64,000 bases of DNA from Metaphire vulgaris (lineage: Eukaryota > Annelida > Clitellata > Crassiclitellata > Megascolecidae), in assembly GCA_018105865.1 (NCBI GenBank), contig CM030835.1:1319316-1383315 (forward strand). Direction: 5' to 3'. Position 1 is the first letter of the stretch, and every line of letters starts with the position of its first letter. Under the pieces are notes generated by a model. It made no database searches. It was not told the origin of the DNA and worked only from the letters and a program-made list of their open reading frames with translations. The position numbers and the translations under genes were made by a program. Of this stretch, positions 23,771 through 36,176 are shown one piece after another.

Positions 23771-24231
23771 TAAGAGCAAAAGCCATCTGCAGACCAGCAC
23801 AAAACGAGCAAAAATCAAAAGTACATCTACATAAAATAAACACAAACGATTGAATTTCGACAAATTCACAGAACCAAGAACTCCTTGTATCTGTACATGA
23901 CCACATTGCCTGATCATTGAATGCAACAAACTGGTAACATAACTAATTGTACTACAGAGATTGAAGATACGTGAAATTAAAAGGAGTCAGATAAAAACAA
24001 AAAAGACAAGAGGTGCTTTAACTGAACTTAACATACCACTACAAGAAATAACATGGCAACCAGACAGTTGAAAAAATTCTGCAAATAAATCCCAACAAAA
24101 GAAATAGCCAACAAATAGAATTATGCCCCTAATCAATACATCAGTTGGTGGTGGACAAAAGAATACTATATTAGTAACTTGCAGAATACATAACAGAAAA
24201 ACCATAGAACATAAGCATATTCACTTACTAC

Positions 24232-24372
24232 AAATGCTATTCAATGGAAGACAAAAACATTAGAGGAAAACCACAAAAAGAATGGATAGACAATATTAAA
24301 GAATGGTGCAATGTGGACATAAATGAAGCTTACAAAGCCGCACAAGACAGAGATGACTGGAGGGGGTGAACT
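24232..24372 (+). pseudogene. 3' end of a LINE reverse transcriptase ORF (fragment)
   Basis: The forward frame reads RGKPQKEWIDNIKEWC then YKAAQDRDDWRG and stop, matching the RGRP-KRW-D-I----...AQDR--WR tail found at the C-terminus of many invertebrate LINE polyproteins. Confidence 0.6.
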
Positions 24373-26355
24373 CAAATTTCTATTAAATTTTACGACACCA
24401 ATAAAAAACATGTAAAAATATAGTGGAAATAAATGTTGGCCTCAATTTTAAACTTCCATCTACCACTGCTGCATTAAACTGGTAACTATGAATATATAAT
24501 CATTGTTATATAATAAATAAAATAGGGCTGGTACTGATTAAAATTTTCTTGTCCAATTGGAAAATTTTTTAATCGGTTATTTTTGATTAAAATAATTACA
24601 TATAGCTTTTATCTGATCTCCTTGCAATGCAACTCTGCATATGTTTCCTTTGCCATCTTCAGTTAGCGTAAAAACAAAATGCTTGCCCAACTCCTACATT
24701 TTTCTGCCTAACTGCAACATTTCTTTTGTTACTTGCCATTGTTGTCTGAATGGAAATAGAAACCTAGTAAGTCAAGTTGTAGTCAAGTAAATAAGTAACC
24801 AAAATACTAAAAAAATTAATTGAAAAATTAACAGATTAAAGAAAATCTAATTGAGTAAAACTTTTAACAATTAATTAATCATTAATATCCACAGCCTAAA
24901 ATAAAAATTAAATCCTTATAAAAGTAAAATTTGAATAGAATTAAATAATGATGGACACTGCCTTAAAATGAAATGTCACCAGATGACAAAAGGCATATAT
25001 TTCTGAAAATTATTTGTTACACACATGTTCTCGATATAGTGGCCAGTAAAGATAAGGCAAAACACTCCTTATAAACAGATGCAAAAATTACATAAACGGT
25101 ACTTACATCAAAAACTTTACGGAAAGCTATGATGAACGCTGCTCACTTTTGTGTTCAAATCAAGAAAACAACGGCCCCTGCCAGTTTTAGTCACCATACA
25201 GCTATAAGACGCATAATTTTTCCCATAATGCTGAAAATTCTTTTAAAACAAAAGTTCTATATTAAGTGTGATTCACAGACAAACATTTGCACACATAACG
25301 AAGGGACAACGCACAGTCCAAAGACTTTGTAGGAATGAATTTAATTTCAACATTGAAACAATACTTCCAACAGTCGCAAAATCAGGGCTTCCCAGTTGAA
25401 TACTATACAGCAGTGCACACTGTGTTAAAAGACAAACCAAACCAAAGAAACTTCTATAAAGCCATTGAGATAACACACTAGGCATCAGTCAATAGCCATA
25501 TAAGGTGAAATTGTTAACGAGATTCATTAATGTCCATGGTAGCTCAATGGTCGAGTTCAAGCAATCGTTCCAATGTTGGTCTTTCTAGCTGTGAAGGATA
25601 AGTATTGGGAACAATGAAGGTCAAGTCTTGATAAATGTCACAGCAACACAATGCTTGGAGTGCATTCTAGAGTACGGGTCTGAAAATTGCACTTAGCAAG
25701 GATGAAACTCGGGTATCGTAAAGCATCAATGCATCAGATATAGCAGATGAGAGAAATTTCAAACTGCGTGCAAGAAGAGTAGGTAGGAAGGCTGACCGCA
25801 GTGCATGTGAACCCGCAGAGGAGACTTGAAATTAATTCTCATTTGGATTAGGAACCAGCGTGGCTTGAAGAAACGGGAACATTGAGCTCACTTTTGACAT
25901 TGAGCTCACTTTTGGCCGTTCATAAGTCATAGTCTGTGAGTAGCAAATTGCCAGCAATAGCCGTTAGTCATACTGCGACTAGTTCTTCCTTTCATTACCG
26001 TAATACAAATAGTTGCCAGTGTTTGGTGGGTAATGTCCATGAAATAACTGTATGCCGTGAATCAGTGAGTGAAGTGAAAAAGAGAAAGAGAGAGAGAGAA
26101 CTGGACTCGATTAAAACAATTTATTGAGATGTCCTCCCAAAGCTGAGGGCTTTGAAAAGTTATCGCTGGAAGCAGTTGATGACTGGCTCTTTGTCATTGA
26201 CAGGCCATCTACAAAGAATCACATTATGAAATATTCAATCAACAAAACCCGAGATAGATCTGATAGGTCAAGAAATTCAACCTTACATGCAAACAAACTC
26301 CAAACCATGAAAGCTGAGGCATAGCGGTAACAATTTGTGCCAAGGTAATCTAGAG

Positions 26356-26470
26356 CAGGGGTACCCAACCTTTTACAAAGTCACGACCCAAGTTTCTGAT
26401 AACGAAGGCACCTGCGACCCAGGCCACACATGGATAAACATTTTCATAAAACGCCATTTTGGTACAGAAG
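26356..26470. mobile_element. one end of a hAT element (Charlie-like)
   Basis: CAGGGGTACCCAACCTTTTA followed by CACGACCC is the usual left end of Charlie-type hAT elements. No matching right end found nearby, so probably truncated. Confidence 0.45.
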
Positions 26471-26629
26471 CACTAACTAGCACAATAGAGTGATCCATAA
26501 GTAAATCTATATTTTAGTAAAGCAGTCAGATGAAGATTTAAAAGATTTCAAGAAAACCGTCTAAGTGTAACATTTGAAAATGCAATGCAAGTAAATGATT
26601 AAATTATTTTATACACAAAATATTTCATT

Positions 26630-26766
26630 CACTGTGAGCAGACAATATTAAAACATGGTGCAAGATATACAAAGCCACACAAGACAGAGACAAATTGAGG
26701 AGGCGAACTCAAATTGCAAATAGACACCAACGGGTATTGCGCCCAACGGAGAAGAATGAATGAATG
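26630..26766 (+). pseudogene. second copy of the LINE 3' end
   Basis: ADNIKTWCK then YKATQDRDKLRRRTQIANRH is a diverged copy of 24232-24372 and runs into GAATGAATGAATG, a tail-like simple repeat. Confidence 0.55.
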
Positions 26767-27249
26767 TGAACAATTACCGGTACTGGTCATTGGATTGCAA
26801 TCAAACTTTTTAAAGCATTGTGATAGTTTTAAACCCAAATATTGACCTATTTAAACAGAATGGAGAATATGGTGTGCACTTTTTCTCACATAGGTCATTG
26901 TTGTTAACGCGACAGCTTTATTTGCATGTGAGATGTCAACCTAACTTTATTATTAGCAGCTGTGTAGTTGCCAGGGCCTTTCTCAACATGAAGCCTGTTT
27001 CCAGTTGTTGTAGAGGCAAATGGAATATGGACATAAAAGGCAGGTTTTGAGACATTAAGATATGACTTATACATGGCACATTACCAGCAAACTGATCCAT
27101 TTTCAATGATATCAATTTCAATGATTCAATGATTTCATTTAGTAAAAAGAGCAGGTGCAGGTGAATTGTTACGTGGATACAAGAATCTGTCCAGAACTTC
27201 ATCAAGAATGTTCATTATATCCAAATGAACAGAGCAGTTAAGCCGGAAT

Positions 27250-27371
27250 TCATTCCGAAGATATTTTCAAGATGCCCACCCCGGTAATTTCTATCTTCAA
27301 AATTTTGCCTTCAGATATCATCACACTGCAGAGATTTTCAAAATCGATACGTTTCCGAGATTTACTGACTT
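27250..27371 (-). CDS. GARRE1: GARRE1-like exon 7: C-terminus
   Basis: A 45-bp intron (GTAGGT...TTTCAG) brings in EVSKSRKRIDFENLCSVMIS and ends GILKISSE, stop at 27252-27250. Phase fits. The intron is far smaller than the others, so confidence is lower. Confidence 0.55.
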
Positions 27372-30300
27372 CTGAAAGTCAAATCAAGTTCTAAGAGAAG
27401 CATAGTAAACACCTACCTAGATCCCAATAGGAAAGAGGCTGGTTGGTCAGAGGGTCACTCCACTGCATCGATAAGGCTCGATGCTCCGTTCGCACTCGAT
27501 CGTCAACGGCGGCCACCTTGTCTATCCCCTGCAGCTGAAGATCAGTCCACAACAGCTGCTTATCGTTATTGTGTCCGTGAAGTGAGACATTGATACCAGG
27601 CAGTGGATCAGATATTGTAGCATGTTGCGTCAAAAGACTGTGTTCTCCACTGCTGTGTCTTCTGCAAAAAAACAAACAAACAGTAAGAACATAAAAATGC
27701 ATACAGGGCAAACTAAGCAAACTCACAGCCTCCTAATTAAGGGACAGGAAGTTAGAAGAGCGGTAACAATGCTGGATGATGGAGCAGAAGGTCGCCGGTT
27801 CAATTCCCGCAAGAGCCTAAAGGTCGACTCAGCCTTACTCGCTAGAGGGCGGTGGTAAACTGAGGAGCAGCGTTAAGCTGCAAGGTAAAACGTGGGTCTG
27901 GAGGAAAGTAATGGCAACCTACCCCAGATTAATGGATTATACCACCTACGTCGCTGATTGCCCAGGCCGGAGATAAGCTCCGGAACCCAACGCTCGGATT
28001 TGAGTACGGGACCTACCTTTACCTAAGTAACCAGTTCAAATTCTTAGTCACCTTCTCCTCAGTAGTTGTCCTCCTCCTCCTCCTCCTCCTCCAGCCAACC
28101 ATTGTTGATCTCCACTGTTGGATTCTTCACTACCACTGCTAGATTCCACTGCTGTAGAGATACTTTTTGACAGACTAGTCATGCTAAATGAAAAGAAAAT
28201 TATCTATAATAATACAAATAACAAAAACAAACTGCAGCACATATTATACTTGTATGCAATTAATAACAGAAAACTCTTTTTAGCAGCCCATTAAAAATAG
28301 AAAAATATTAAGAATAAAGCAAGTTCATAGATCAATTTGACTACGAATTCCATGAAAAATGGCAACATTATTGAATGATAATCATTGCTAATTGAAGACA
28401 GGGATTTTTCATAATGACACAACGCATTAAAAATGGGGCTCTTCAAACACTCGATGCCGTTTTAAATAGAACTTAGTGGAAACATTTAAGTGATAAAAAA
28501 ATTCAGCAAGATAAATTACATGAAAACTATAAATGTGAAAATAAGATAGATCGCTATCAAACTTAAACAGGCAAAATCTGTGGAAAATCATTAAATTTCA
28601 ACCAAAATATATTAAGTGATAGGAGAGTGAAGCTATGGAAGGTAGTTTGCAGATTTAGACTGCTTGTGCATTGGAGCAAGATGCCATAGGTCTAAAACAA
28701 GAAGGAATTGAATTAATCTTCTCTCTACGGGCAACCAAATGAAGCATGGACAGTCAATTGCTGTTTGCAAATATGTCTATTTGTCTGTGTATACGGGGTG
28801 GTGCAAAAAAACCGGAATAGTCATATTTAGGTTTGCGTTTAATATAGTGCGGTCTTTTGTGCCACCCTGTACAAATGTATCTATCACAGTCATCCAACGT
28901 GTCTTTTTTTAAAAATCACCTACAAGGTATTTTCATGAAAACAGCATTCGTCAGACAAAATGAAGCCAACAAAAGTAATAATGCCCATTTAATTCTAGGC
29001 GTTAAAAAATGCTGATTTGTTACTATTGTTACTTCGAATCTGGTTGCAAGGCAGCCAACATTAACTGACCAGTCTGTGTTCCAAGTTGAATACTGCGATG
29101 GCCAGGAACCATTCACATCGGAGGCTGTCGCCATTGGCCAGGGTCCTCCTCCATACCAGCCCCCTGGCATCAAAGTGGCCGTACTTTGGTCGTAAGTCTC
29201 CTTGGCAGGCCACGTACCAAGATGATGCGGCTGGCCTGCTGGACGGTCGTTCTTCACTAGCGTATTGTAGTCGGTCATTCCGAATACATTGGGCATCATT
29301 CTACAGTCTCCCCAGCTGGGCCAAAATGGCTTCTGGTTAATCTTGAACGGCCAGGTGTTCATCTTTGCCAGCGTCTCGGCAGTTTCTGACGCTTCGTTAA
29401 GTCCTCCGCGTGCATCCCCCGCAAGGCTTATCTTCGGGTTGCACGGCTGGTCCTTTGACAACTCCGAACCAATCGGTTGCATTGATCCGGCCACACTGGG
29501 ACCAAGACCTGCACCAACTAATGGCTGTGAGCTAGACGCTGGGGCCAGCTGGCCCACTGCATCTGGTTGGCCAGCAACCAAAGGATGCTCAGGTATGGCC
29601 TGCATTCCAGCTGCAGGCATTCTGCTTCTCTGGGACAGCATACTGATCACCAGATCCAAATCTTCCTGAGTAGCCACATGACCATTGGATTTTCCTAGAA
29701 TCACAACAAAAGCATCAGAGGTTTCAAATAGATAAGCTCAAGGAATAACAAAAGTCAGCTTAAAAGCAGCTCTGAATAAATTCTTGGTAATAGGAAAGTC
29801 AACAACTTCTTAAGGAATAAGTTAAAATTTGACCAAGAAAAGCAAACTTGCTATGCAGCTCTTAAATATCAGTTAAACAGATTAACCACACTTTACGATC
29901 AAAAATGGAACAGAAAATTAAGAACAATAATTAGGAATGGGTGTTTTAGAAATGTTAGAGCATTTCAACCAAGGCACAGTTTCCAAATAAATCAAGAGCA
30001 TTGCTGAAGGTGAACAAAGGACATTATAACAAAAAGTTATCTGAAGAGTTAAACAAAATGAAGCCAAAAGGCTTATGAAAAATAATTATAGTACAATTAT
30101 AACCATGGCAATCAGGCACTACAAAGTACATCAGAGAAAACATCATCTCAGAACACAGTCAGGATGGTCATGAAATAAGGTCTCTCTCAATGACTTCCAG
30201 ACCATTCAAAATTTCAAGTGTTCGGATCTGGACTTCTGATCGTTGACGACAGTCGTTCAACAAATTTCTTTTGTTTTAAATAACTCTTCTGAAGTTCTGC

Positions 30301-31063
30301 ATTTTCAGAATTATTCTAGAATTTTCAATATTCCCTTTGGGACACTTAGTATAATTTTTTATTAACTTTTTATAGAGTTCTAAGCCCGTATTTTGTCAAG
30401 AATGAACTACCGGTACTTAATTTCAATTGCCATTGCAGCTAATGTAACATACCCTATTGATGAAACCCCAATGTCTAAGACTGCTCTATTTGAATTAAAA
30501 CATAACTTCAATTAACTGACTAAAAGAAATCTAAATTTAATCAACTCTCTCTCAAATTCATTCACCACATTCATTATTTCATTATAATCCTTTCCAATAA
30601 TCACAATTTCTATTCAACCAGTCTGCTACAGTGCCATTAAATAGGGCCCCTCATTCAGACCATAGAGTTCACTGGCTAATTGCTGTGAGAGCACAGTAAT
30701 TTCCATAGTGAGTTTGTGCTCAGGCATCCTGGTTCAACAGAACTTAACAGATTTGAGACACAACAGAGATAAATAAGAAAAAAACAAGTCACCAGCTGAG
30801 CTAGTGATGAAAACCTCAAGTGAAAAATCAGACTAAAAATCAGCCAAAAGAACGATAACACACAGAGTATAACATAGCCAACACCCATCATGAAAAAATA
30901 ACAGACAGAAAGTAAGCAAACACATGGACACTAAAGACAGCACGTGGAGGAAGTGTACATATATAAAGCAACAGTACACCACCAGAAAGACTTCATCCTA
31001 ATAATTTGACCTCAAGACTGGGGAACAAATGGGCATATCAACATAATATGGCTCAAGGAGCAG

Positions 31064-31161
<98 letters not shown>

Positions 31162-34100
31162 GGAAGGATAAACACAACAGAGGATCTGTTTTTAGCAAAC
31201 ACCTTAGAACATACATTCCATCTAGATTTAGTCATAATGCAAGCAAGATACTCAAATTCAAACAGCACCAGACAAGCTATGCTTCTCTGTTTTCAGTAAC
31301 ATCCATAACTCCAATGGGACTCAGTACCAGCAATGGAAATCACTTCATCAGAAATTTTTATACCAATAAGTTACAGGCAATAGTAGTTATAGATGAGAAA
31401 ATAACTTAATATCAATAAGAAACAGGAGAAGAAAAAATCTGTACCTGTGATTAGAAATATAACAGACTATCTGATTTCCACTTAGATTAACAATAACTGT
31501 AATCTTGATGAATAGTGCAAAATCAATAAAGTAGATATACAAACAATTTAATATAAATGGAGGACCTTCCTCACCAACAAAGAACTCCTCAAAACATACA
31601 GCTAACATGGACTGTAAGCTAACAGTATCTACTGAGTGACAGAGATAAATAAATTATTCATGGTTTTGTCAACCAAAAAGCAGTATATACAGTACAGTAT
31701 ATACTTTAAGGCCAATGTCTGCATCATAAACTACTGCCAAGATCTTCTCCTCTACCAACCCACCAAGAATAAAAAAAACTGAAAAGCATAGGTTTAGCAT
31801 ATGTCTAAAAATGAAATAAGCAGCAGAGCATTTATTAACTGAAATCATATTAACCCCTTAACTGGGCAACTATTTGTAACTCAATGTGAAATGGACGAGC
31901 GTTACTCGGGGCACCCAGTTAAGGGGTTAAATAGGTCACAAATAAAATGAAATTAAGTGTCCCATTTTCTATTCTTTGGATAACACAAAGAAATAATGAC
32001 CCGAAGCAAGGAAAGCGAAAATTAATAAAAAAATACAACAAAATAATTAGAAAAATTATTATTTTGTTACCATCAGCATTTTCATTGGCAGAGTTCTGAC
32101 TGCCCAGCTGAGCAGATGGGACGTTTGATGCTGTCAGTGGAGCGCCACCTTCAGATTCAAGCGGCACATAGAAGCACGACGTGTCGGGCGACTTATTGTG
32201 GCCAAATTTTGATAGAAAAGAGGTAACTTGTTTGCACAGTCCAGCTGGCGAACTTCCACCAACAACCTTCGTCGCCCTGTTGCTAGAGACAACCGGTCTG
32301 GACCCAACAGGAGGCTGAATCGGCTTCTGTTCCAATGAGGAGATGGGAGCAAGCGCATCTGACGCCGATGTCCTGCAGTTGAAGACGTTATTTCTCGAAC
32401 TGACGAACGGACTCAGGTATTGTGACATAAAAAGGAAGAGCTGGCAGAAGCCGCCAACAAAATTAATCAGCTCTTTGACAACAATCTGAAACAAATGAAT
32501 AGACAGCTCAGCTCAACATGTTGTCTTAACATTTCTTACTAACATCAGCAAATTATCAATAAAACAATTCCAGAATTAGCCAGATGCATATAGCAAAGTT
32601 TTGGAACAGCAATTATGATATTGATATTGACAATAAAATTGTAAAAAAATAATTTGAGCAATAATTAAGCATCCCATTTTCCCAGAAAATAATAAATAAA
32701 TAAAATATATATATATATAACATAATTATTAAAAGGTCTTCTCCCCAATTGCTGCATAAAGGTTACTAAAACTAGAAACTAATACAAAAAGCTTAATCCC
32801 ATTATAGTACAATTACAATACCTGTATTATTTCAATCTAAAGTGCGTAATTCCTTGTAGTTAACATGGATTTTGTTACAGCTAACTACATATGACAAATG
32901 TGATATGAACAAAGGAAAAAAATATTGATTACCAAACACTGGAATATTCCAAAAGATGCTAGACCACAAAAAGCTTGCATTACAGTTTTTTCTTAACAGC
33001 TTTATCACCTGCTTGCGTACCTGGCTATCCTTTGCTGGATCTGTCTGCAGGTTGGCGGCATCTGAGAACCTGCTCAGGTGACACCAGTTTGCCTGAAAGC
33101 TCCTTTGCAGTTTCATCATTTCCATTCCTGCCAGCTCCTGAACCTGCAACATGGCCGCCTGCAATTGCCCAGCAATCTGTTCGTAGACAGTTCCTTTCAG
33201 CAGCTTCAAGAACGTGGCAACAGTGCGAGTTCCAGCCTCGCACCAACCATTCATTGCTTTAATGCACTGGTGCACTGCCGTCAGACAATCGTCAGTCTGC
33301 ATGTAGGCACCAGATGGCAGGTCACAGTGAAACACGGACAGCCCATGCTCTCGCGACCGAGATGAAAAGGCATTCAATGAAGCACCACCAGCAACATTTG
33401 GTACGTTCTTTGATTGACAGTTTACAGAAGACATCACATATACAAGGTCTTTGATCAATTAACTGGAAAGTACACCTCACAGATCTTTAAATCAATTGTA
33501 GATGGTATGACTACAAAAAATTATCAAAAGTCACAAACATTAAAATTGCATCAACAAATACAGGGTGGTGCAAAAAAACGGACTATATTAAATGCAAACC
33601 TAAATGTGACTAGTCCGGTTTTTTTACGCCACCCTGAATGTTCAAAACTAAGCTGCCAATTTCTATACACAACTATCACGCATGAGAACGAACGTGCAAT
33701 GACATTTCCATGTATCTCTGAAGCATAAGCACTAAAGAACCACTTGCACAAGAAGTGCTGGCAAAAGTTTCACATTTTCTTAGCTCTGGCCAAGGACAGT
33801 TCTCTTTTATAGCATAAAGTAGGCATCTGATTTGAACATTTACAGCTGAAGGTTGACTGGATGAGCATAGGTGAGTAGATATAACCACAACACAATCAAC
33901 TGTTCTTATCATTTCATCTTTCTTAACAACAGGAAAGGACCAAGAACTTAAAGGCATTAACAGAGGCCCATCCAGAGTCACAACGGGGCCCAGGAAGTAA
34001 CATTTTAAGCATTAGGTAAAAAAAGGAATTTAGCATTAAAATCAGCTCTGATTAGGCATCATTTTGCATTAACATTTGGGGGAACCTTTGCATTCCTGGG

Positions 34101-34341
34101 GCCTAGCAAAAAAGGTAATCGTACGCTTTTCAATGTTCACAAGCAAGCAGAAACAGTTTCCGCGCGGCGCGGGGCCCCTAAGATGCGCGGGACCCCGGGC
34201 ACTGTGCCCGATTTTTAACACGTAAAGACGGGCCTGTGGAAAAGAGCTTCTCTGTACGAAACAGTCGATAAGCTACGAGCGCACACGATATAAAAACACC
34301 AACAGATTAGATAAACCAGCCATCAAACTTACTTGTCTCAT
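27250..34341 (-). CDS. GARRE1: GARRE1/KIAA0355-like protein, seven exons
   Basis: Exons in reading order: 34341-34333, 33407-33021, 32485-32071, 29694-29070 (possibly to 28920), 28183-28052, 27661-27417, 27371-27250. All six introns are GT-AG and keep frame; the product is about 644 aa. Matches to mammalian GARRE1 as I recall it: a helical N-terminus, VATQEDLDLVISMLSQ (human DQEMQEVIDFLSGF), a Trp/Pro/Gly-rich middle, a Ser/Glu stretch and RRRHSSGE (human QRRKHSSGE), then a Q-W-D...-W motif. GARRE1 is a cytoplasmic Rac1/RhoG effector linked to mRNA-regulating complexes. The central roughly 350 residues of the human protein seem absent. Motifs are in the same order, but a profile search should confirm. 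Confidence 0.65.
27417..27661 (-). CDS. GARRE1: GARRE1-like exon 6: RRHSSGE motif
   Basis: The split Arg codon from exon 5 completes RRRHSSGEHSLL. Then TDLQLQGIDKVAAVDDRVR and LSMQWSDPLTNQPLSYWDL. Reading through the donor meets a stop, supporting splicing. Confidence 0.78.
27735..28028 (+). mobile_element. tRNA-derived SINE filling an intron
   Basis: GGTCGCCGGTTCAATTCCCGC is a B box; the head GTTAGAAGAGCGGTAACAAT resembles an A-box region. The body ends GTACGGGACCTACCTTTACC. It occupies most of the 390-bp intron between exons 6 and 5 of the GARRE1-like gene. Confidence 0.6.
28052..28183 (-). CDS. GARRE1: GARRE1-like exon 5: Ser/Glu-rich, poly-Gly
   Basis: SKSISTAVESSSGSEESNSG precedes a run of eight Gly codons and QLLRR. 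One base in, two bases out; acceptor TTTCATTTAG. Parallels the SSSDETSS region of GARRE1. Confidence 0.7.
28792..28871. mobile_element. TA-flanked foldback mini-element, copy 3
   Basis: Same family as 5611 and 9021: CGGGGTGGTGCAAAAAAACC to TTGTGCCACCCTG, TA each side. Located in intron 4 of the GARRE1-like gene, or just past its alternative donor. Confidence 0.8.
29070..29694 (-). CDS. GARRE1: GARRE1-like exon 4: conserved helix and Trp/Pro/Gly-rich segment
   Basis: Two leading bases. VATQEDLDLVISMLSQ is the conserved short helix; later NTWPFKINQKPFWPSWGD and GGWYGGGPWPM are Trp-rich. The donor ACTG|GTCAGT (end 29070) fits the phase and GARRE1 order. A second donor, TGTAG|GTGATT (end 28920), also fits and would add a hydrophobic stretch ending FMKIPC. 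Confidence 0.75.
31067..31157. repeat. GA dinucleotide microsatellite
   Basis: About 45 uninterrupted GA units in intron 3 of the GARRE1-like gene. Confidence 0.98.
31850..31930. mobile_element. TTAA-flanked foldback element, copy 1
   Basis: TTAACCCCTTAACTGGGC pairs with GCACCCAGTTAAGGGGTTAA. TTAA flanks plus C-rich ends resemble piggyBac-type MITEs. In intron 3 of the GARRE1-like gene. Confidence 0.7.
32071..32485 (-). CDS. GARRE1: GARRE1-like exon 3
   Basis: Acceptor TTGTTTCAG, one base left before GTAACA. The first 25 residues (VVKELINFVGGFCQLFLF...) continue the helical domain; the rest is Ser/Pro-rich and probably disordered. Confidence 0.8.
33021..33407 (-). CDS. GARRE1: GARRE1-like exon 2: helical N-terminal domain
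   Basis: 129 codons, phase 0 both sides. GLSVFHCDLPSGAYMQTDDC and VATFLKLLKGTVYEQIAGQL begin a helical domain with many Ala, Gln, Leu. Donor CAG|GTACGC. Confidence 0.82.
33559..33638. mobile_element. TA-flanked foldback mini-element, copy 4
   Basis: CAGGGTGGTGCAAAAAAACG to TTTACGCCACCCTG; left flank TA, right flank mutated to AA. Same core orientation as copy 1. In intron 1 of the GARRE1-like gene. Confidence 0.8.
33963..34238. mobile_element. probable hAT-like element, GC-rich core
   Basis: Ends CAGAGGCCCATCC and (inverted) CACAGGCCCGTCTTTACG form an imperfect inverted pair around a GC-rich core (GCGCGGCGCGGGGCCCC). No clear target duplication. Confidence 0.45.
34333..34341 (-). CDS. GARRE1: GARRE1-like exon 1: start codon
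   Basis: ATG-AGA-CAA followed by donor GTAAGT, phase 0, joins exon 2 in frame. If not used, an ATG at 33434 in extended exon 2 would start MSSVNCQSK. Confidence 0.45.
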
Positions 34342-36112
34342 AAGCCAACGAAAAACGATTTTCCGACAGGACGACAACGCTCTCACGAAACTTCTCACTT
34401 TATTCTCTTTAAAATGCGCTAACTAAACCACAGAATCGGTTCATTTACAAGACGTCGAGCTCATCACGACAACGGACGGAACAACCAACAGAACCGGTTG
34501 GAATCCGTCAATGCAGTCATGACAGTGTTGCCGCTGCAGAGGGTAAACCCACTGATAATAACAACGTTATTTCAAGTGGTTTAAGACTTAAGAGATGGGA
34601 TTATTTGGCGGGTGAACGGTTGGGAACGGCGTTCGCAAGGGTGGTAGGCCTACCACGTTGGGGATGACTGGGACACATCCCCCACCGGCCCACCAAAAAT
34701 GCTTCTTCGATGATAGATGATCGTTTAAACGGATTAGCCTGGATGTATATAGCATTGATGTATATATTTCAAACTGTTTCAACTCATCAAGCTAGCGAAC
34801 ATAGGCCTATCCATATCCATAGACAATGCCAGGGAGTCTGTGATGAAGAAGATGACACATCTGACACAATTGCTGACACAATTGCTTTTTGCTAACCGCA
34901 GTCAGTAAATGCATCTGCCATTCCGCAGTGCAGAATCTGTCGATCTCCATGTTTTAGTTTTTTCTCGGATAAGTGCCTTAATGACATAGTTTTTTTCGCC
35001 TAATTATGTACATGCCACCGCACGGATCCAACAGCACCGCCAGCCAGTCCCCAGACACCCCAATCATCGTCGATTAGTCGGGCAGATAATCATCATCTTC
35101 TCCTTGTCCCTTCATGAACTGAAGTTAAGGTGACAGATAGCATGAATTTCTTTCCTCGGACAGATAGCAATGTCAATTAAAATTCTGTCAACGCAGGCAG
35201 TATCGTCAAACCACATTTTAAAAACTTACTTCGTCCTGTTAGAGATCGATTTCAAGCACAGTATTGAGATGCAATCTTTAGCATTCTTCACTACATTGAT
35301 ACCAATCGCTATTGCAAACTTAGGACATCGTTCTCTGTGTTTAGAACGCCTTTAATATGACAAACCCTGTTATTCCATATTTCTAATAATGCATAGAATT
35401 TGTACAAATTCAAGCGCATTTTTGAAACTTATTTCGTCCTGTTGGAGATCGAATTCAAGCATCATATTGGGCCATTGTTTTTAGCATTCTTTGCTACATC
35501 GATATCAATCACTATTGCAAATTAGGCCATCGTCTTCTGTATTTAAAACGCATCCACCATGACAACCCCCTCGTTCTAATACGGTTCTATACAGTCAATG
35601 GCGTTAGTGTGCAGTATGAAATGGCTGGAAGTGCTCTATTTCGAACCCTGTAGATCGAAATTGAGAATGATATAATTGATTATTCTTGCAAATCTGGCTA
35701 GGATACGATAGCCAGTTAGCTTTTGCGAGAAAGGAGTCTGTCTCACCATAACTTTCTACATGAAAATAACCTAGTTTTCACGACAGCAAAATTTATTCAT
35801 AGTCTTTTTTCATATAGACTATTCTTCCCGCGATGATTTGGAAATTGGAAAGTGAAAATGCGAGACACAAGAAAGACCGTAGACGATGTCCAGAGTCATT
35901 GGCGGTCGTTGGCCAAACTTCCGAGAAATTTTCTGGAGGAAATGTTAAAGTCGCTTCATTGCATAAAATCATTCGATAACCAGTAGGCCTAGCTATAAGA
36001 CCAGCGACTTAAACACCTGTGCAGTATGATCGTGTTTTGGTGCTCTGTAAAGACTCAAGGGCAGGCTCAAGCTATAGAGAGCTCTGAATCTGAAGACAGC
36101 ATTTATAGATTC

Positions 36113-36114
<2 letters not shown>

Positions 36115-36146
<32 letters not shown>
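36115..36146. repeat. GA microsatellite
   Basis: About 16 GA units. Confidence 0.95.
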
Positions 36147-36147
<1 letters not shown>

Positions 36148-36176
36148 CCTATGTATTGAGACTAAAAGTCTAAGCC

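Larger units (their letters stand above)
19568..27249. other. gene-poor interval between patched and the GARRE1-like gene
   Basis: About 7.7 kb of AT-rich DNA downstream of both flanking genes. Besides the mobile-element remnants listed separately I find only short open frames without recognisable domains or splice support. Confidence 0.6.

Noticed and set aside
27100..27240. Minus-strand frame HLDIMNILDEVLDRFLYPRN downstream of the GARRE1-like stop
   Set aside because: Looks protein-like, but is in another frame from exon 7 and has no acceptor that joins it.
28920..29069. Extension of GARRE1-like exon 4 with a hydrophobic stretch
   Set aside because: Phase-compatible, but a membrane-like segment does not fit a cytosolic GARRE1; kept only as an alternative donor.
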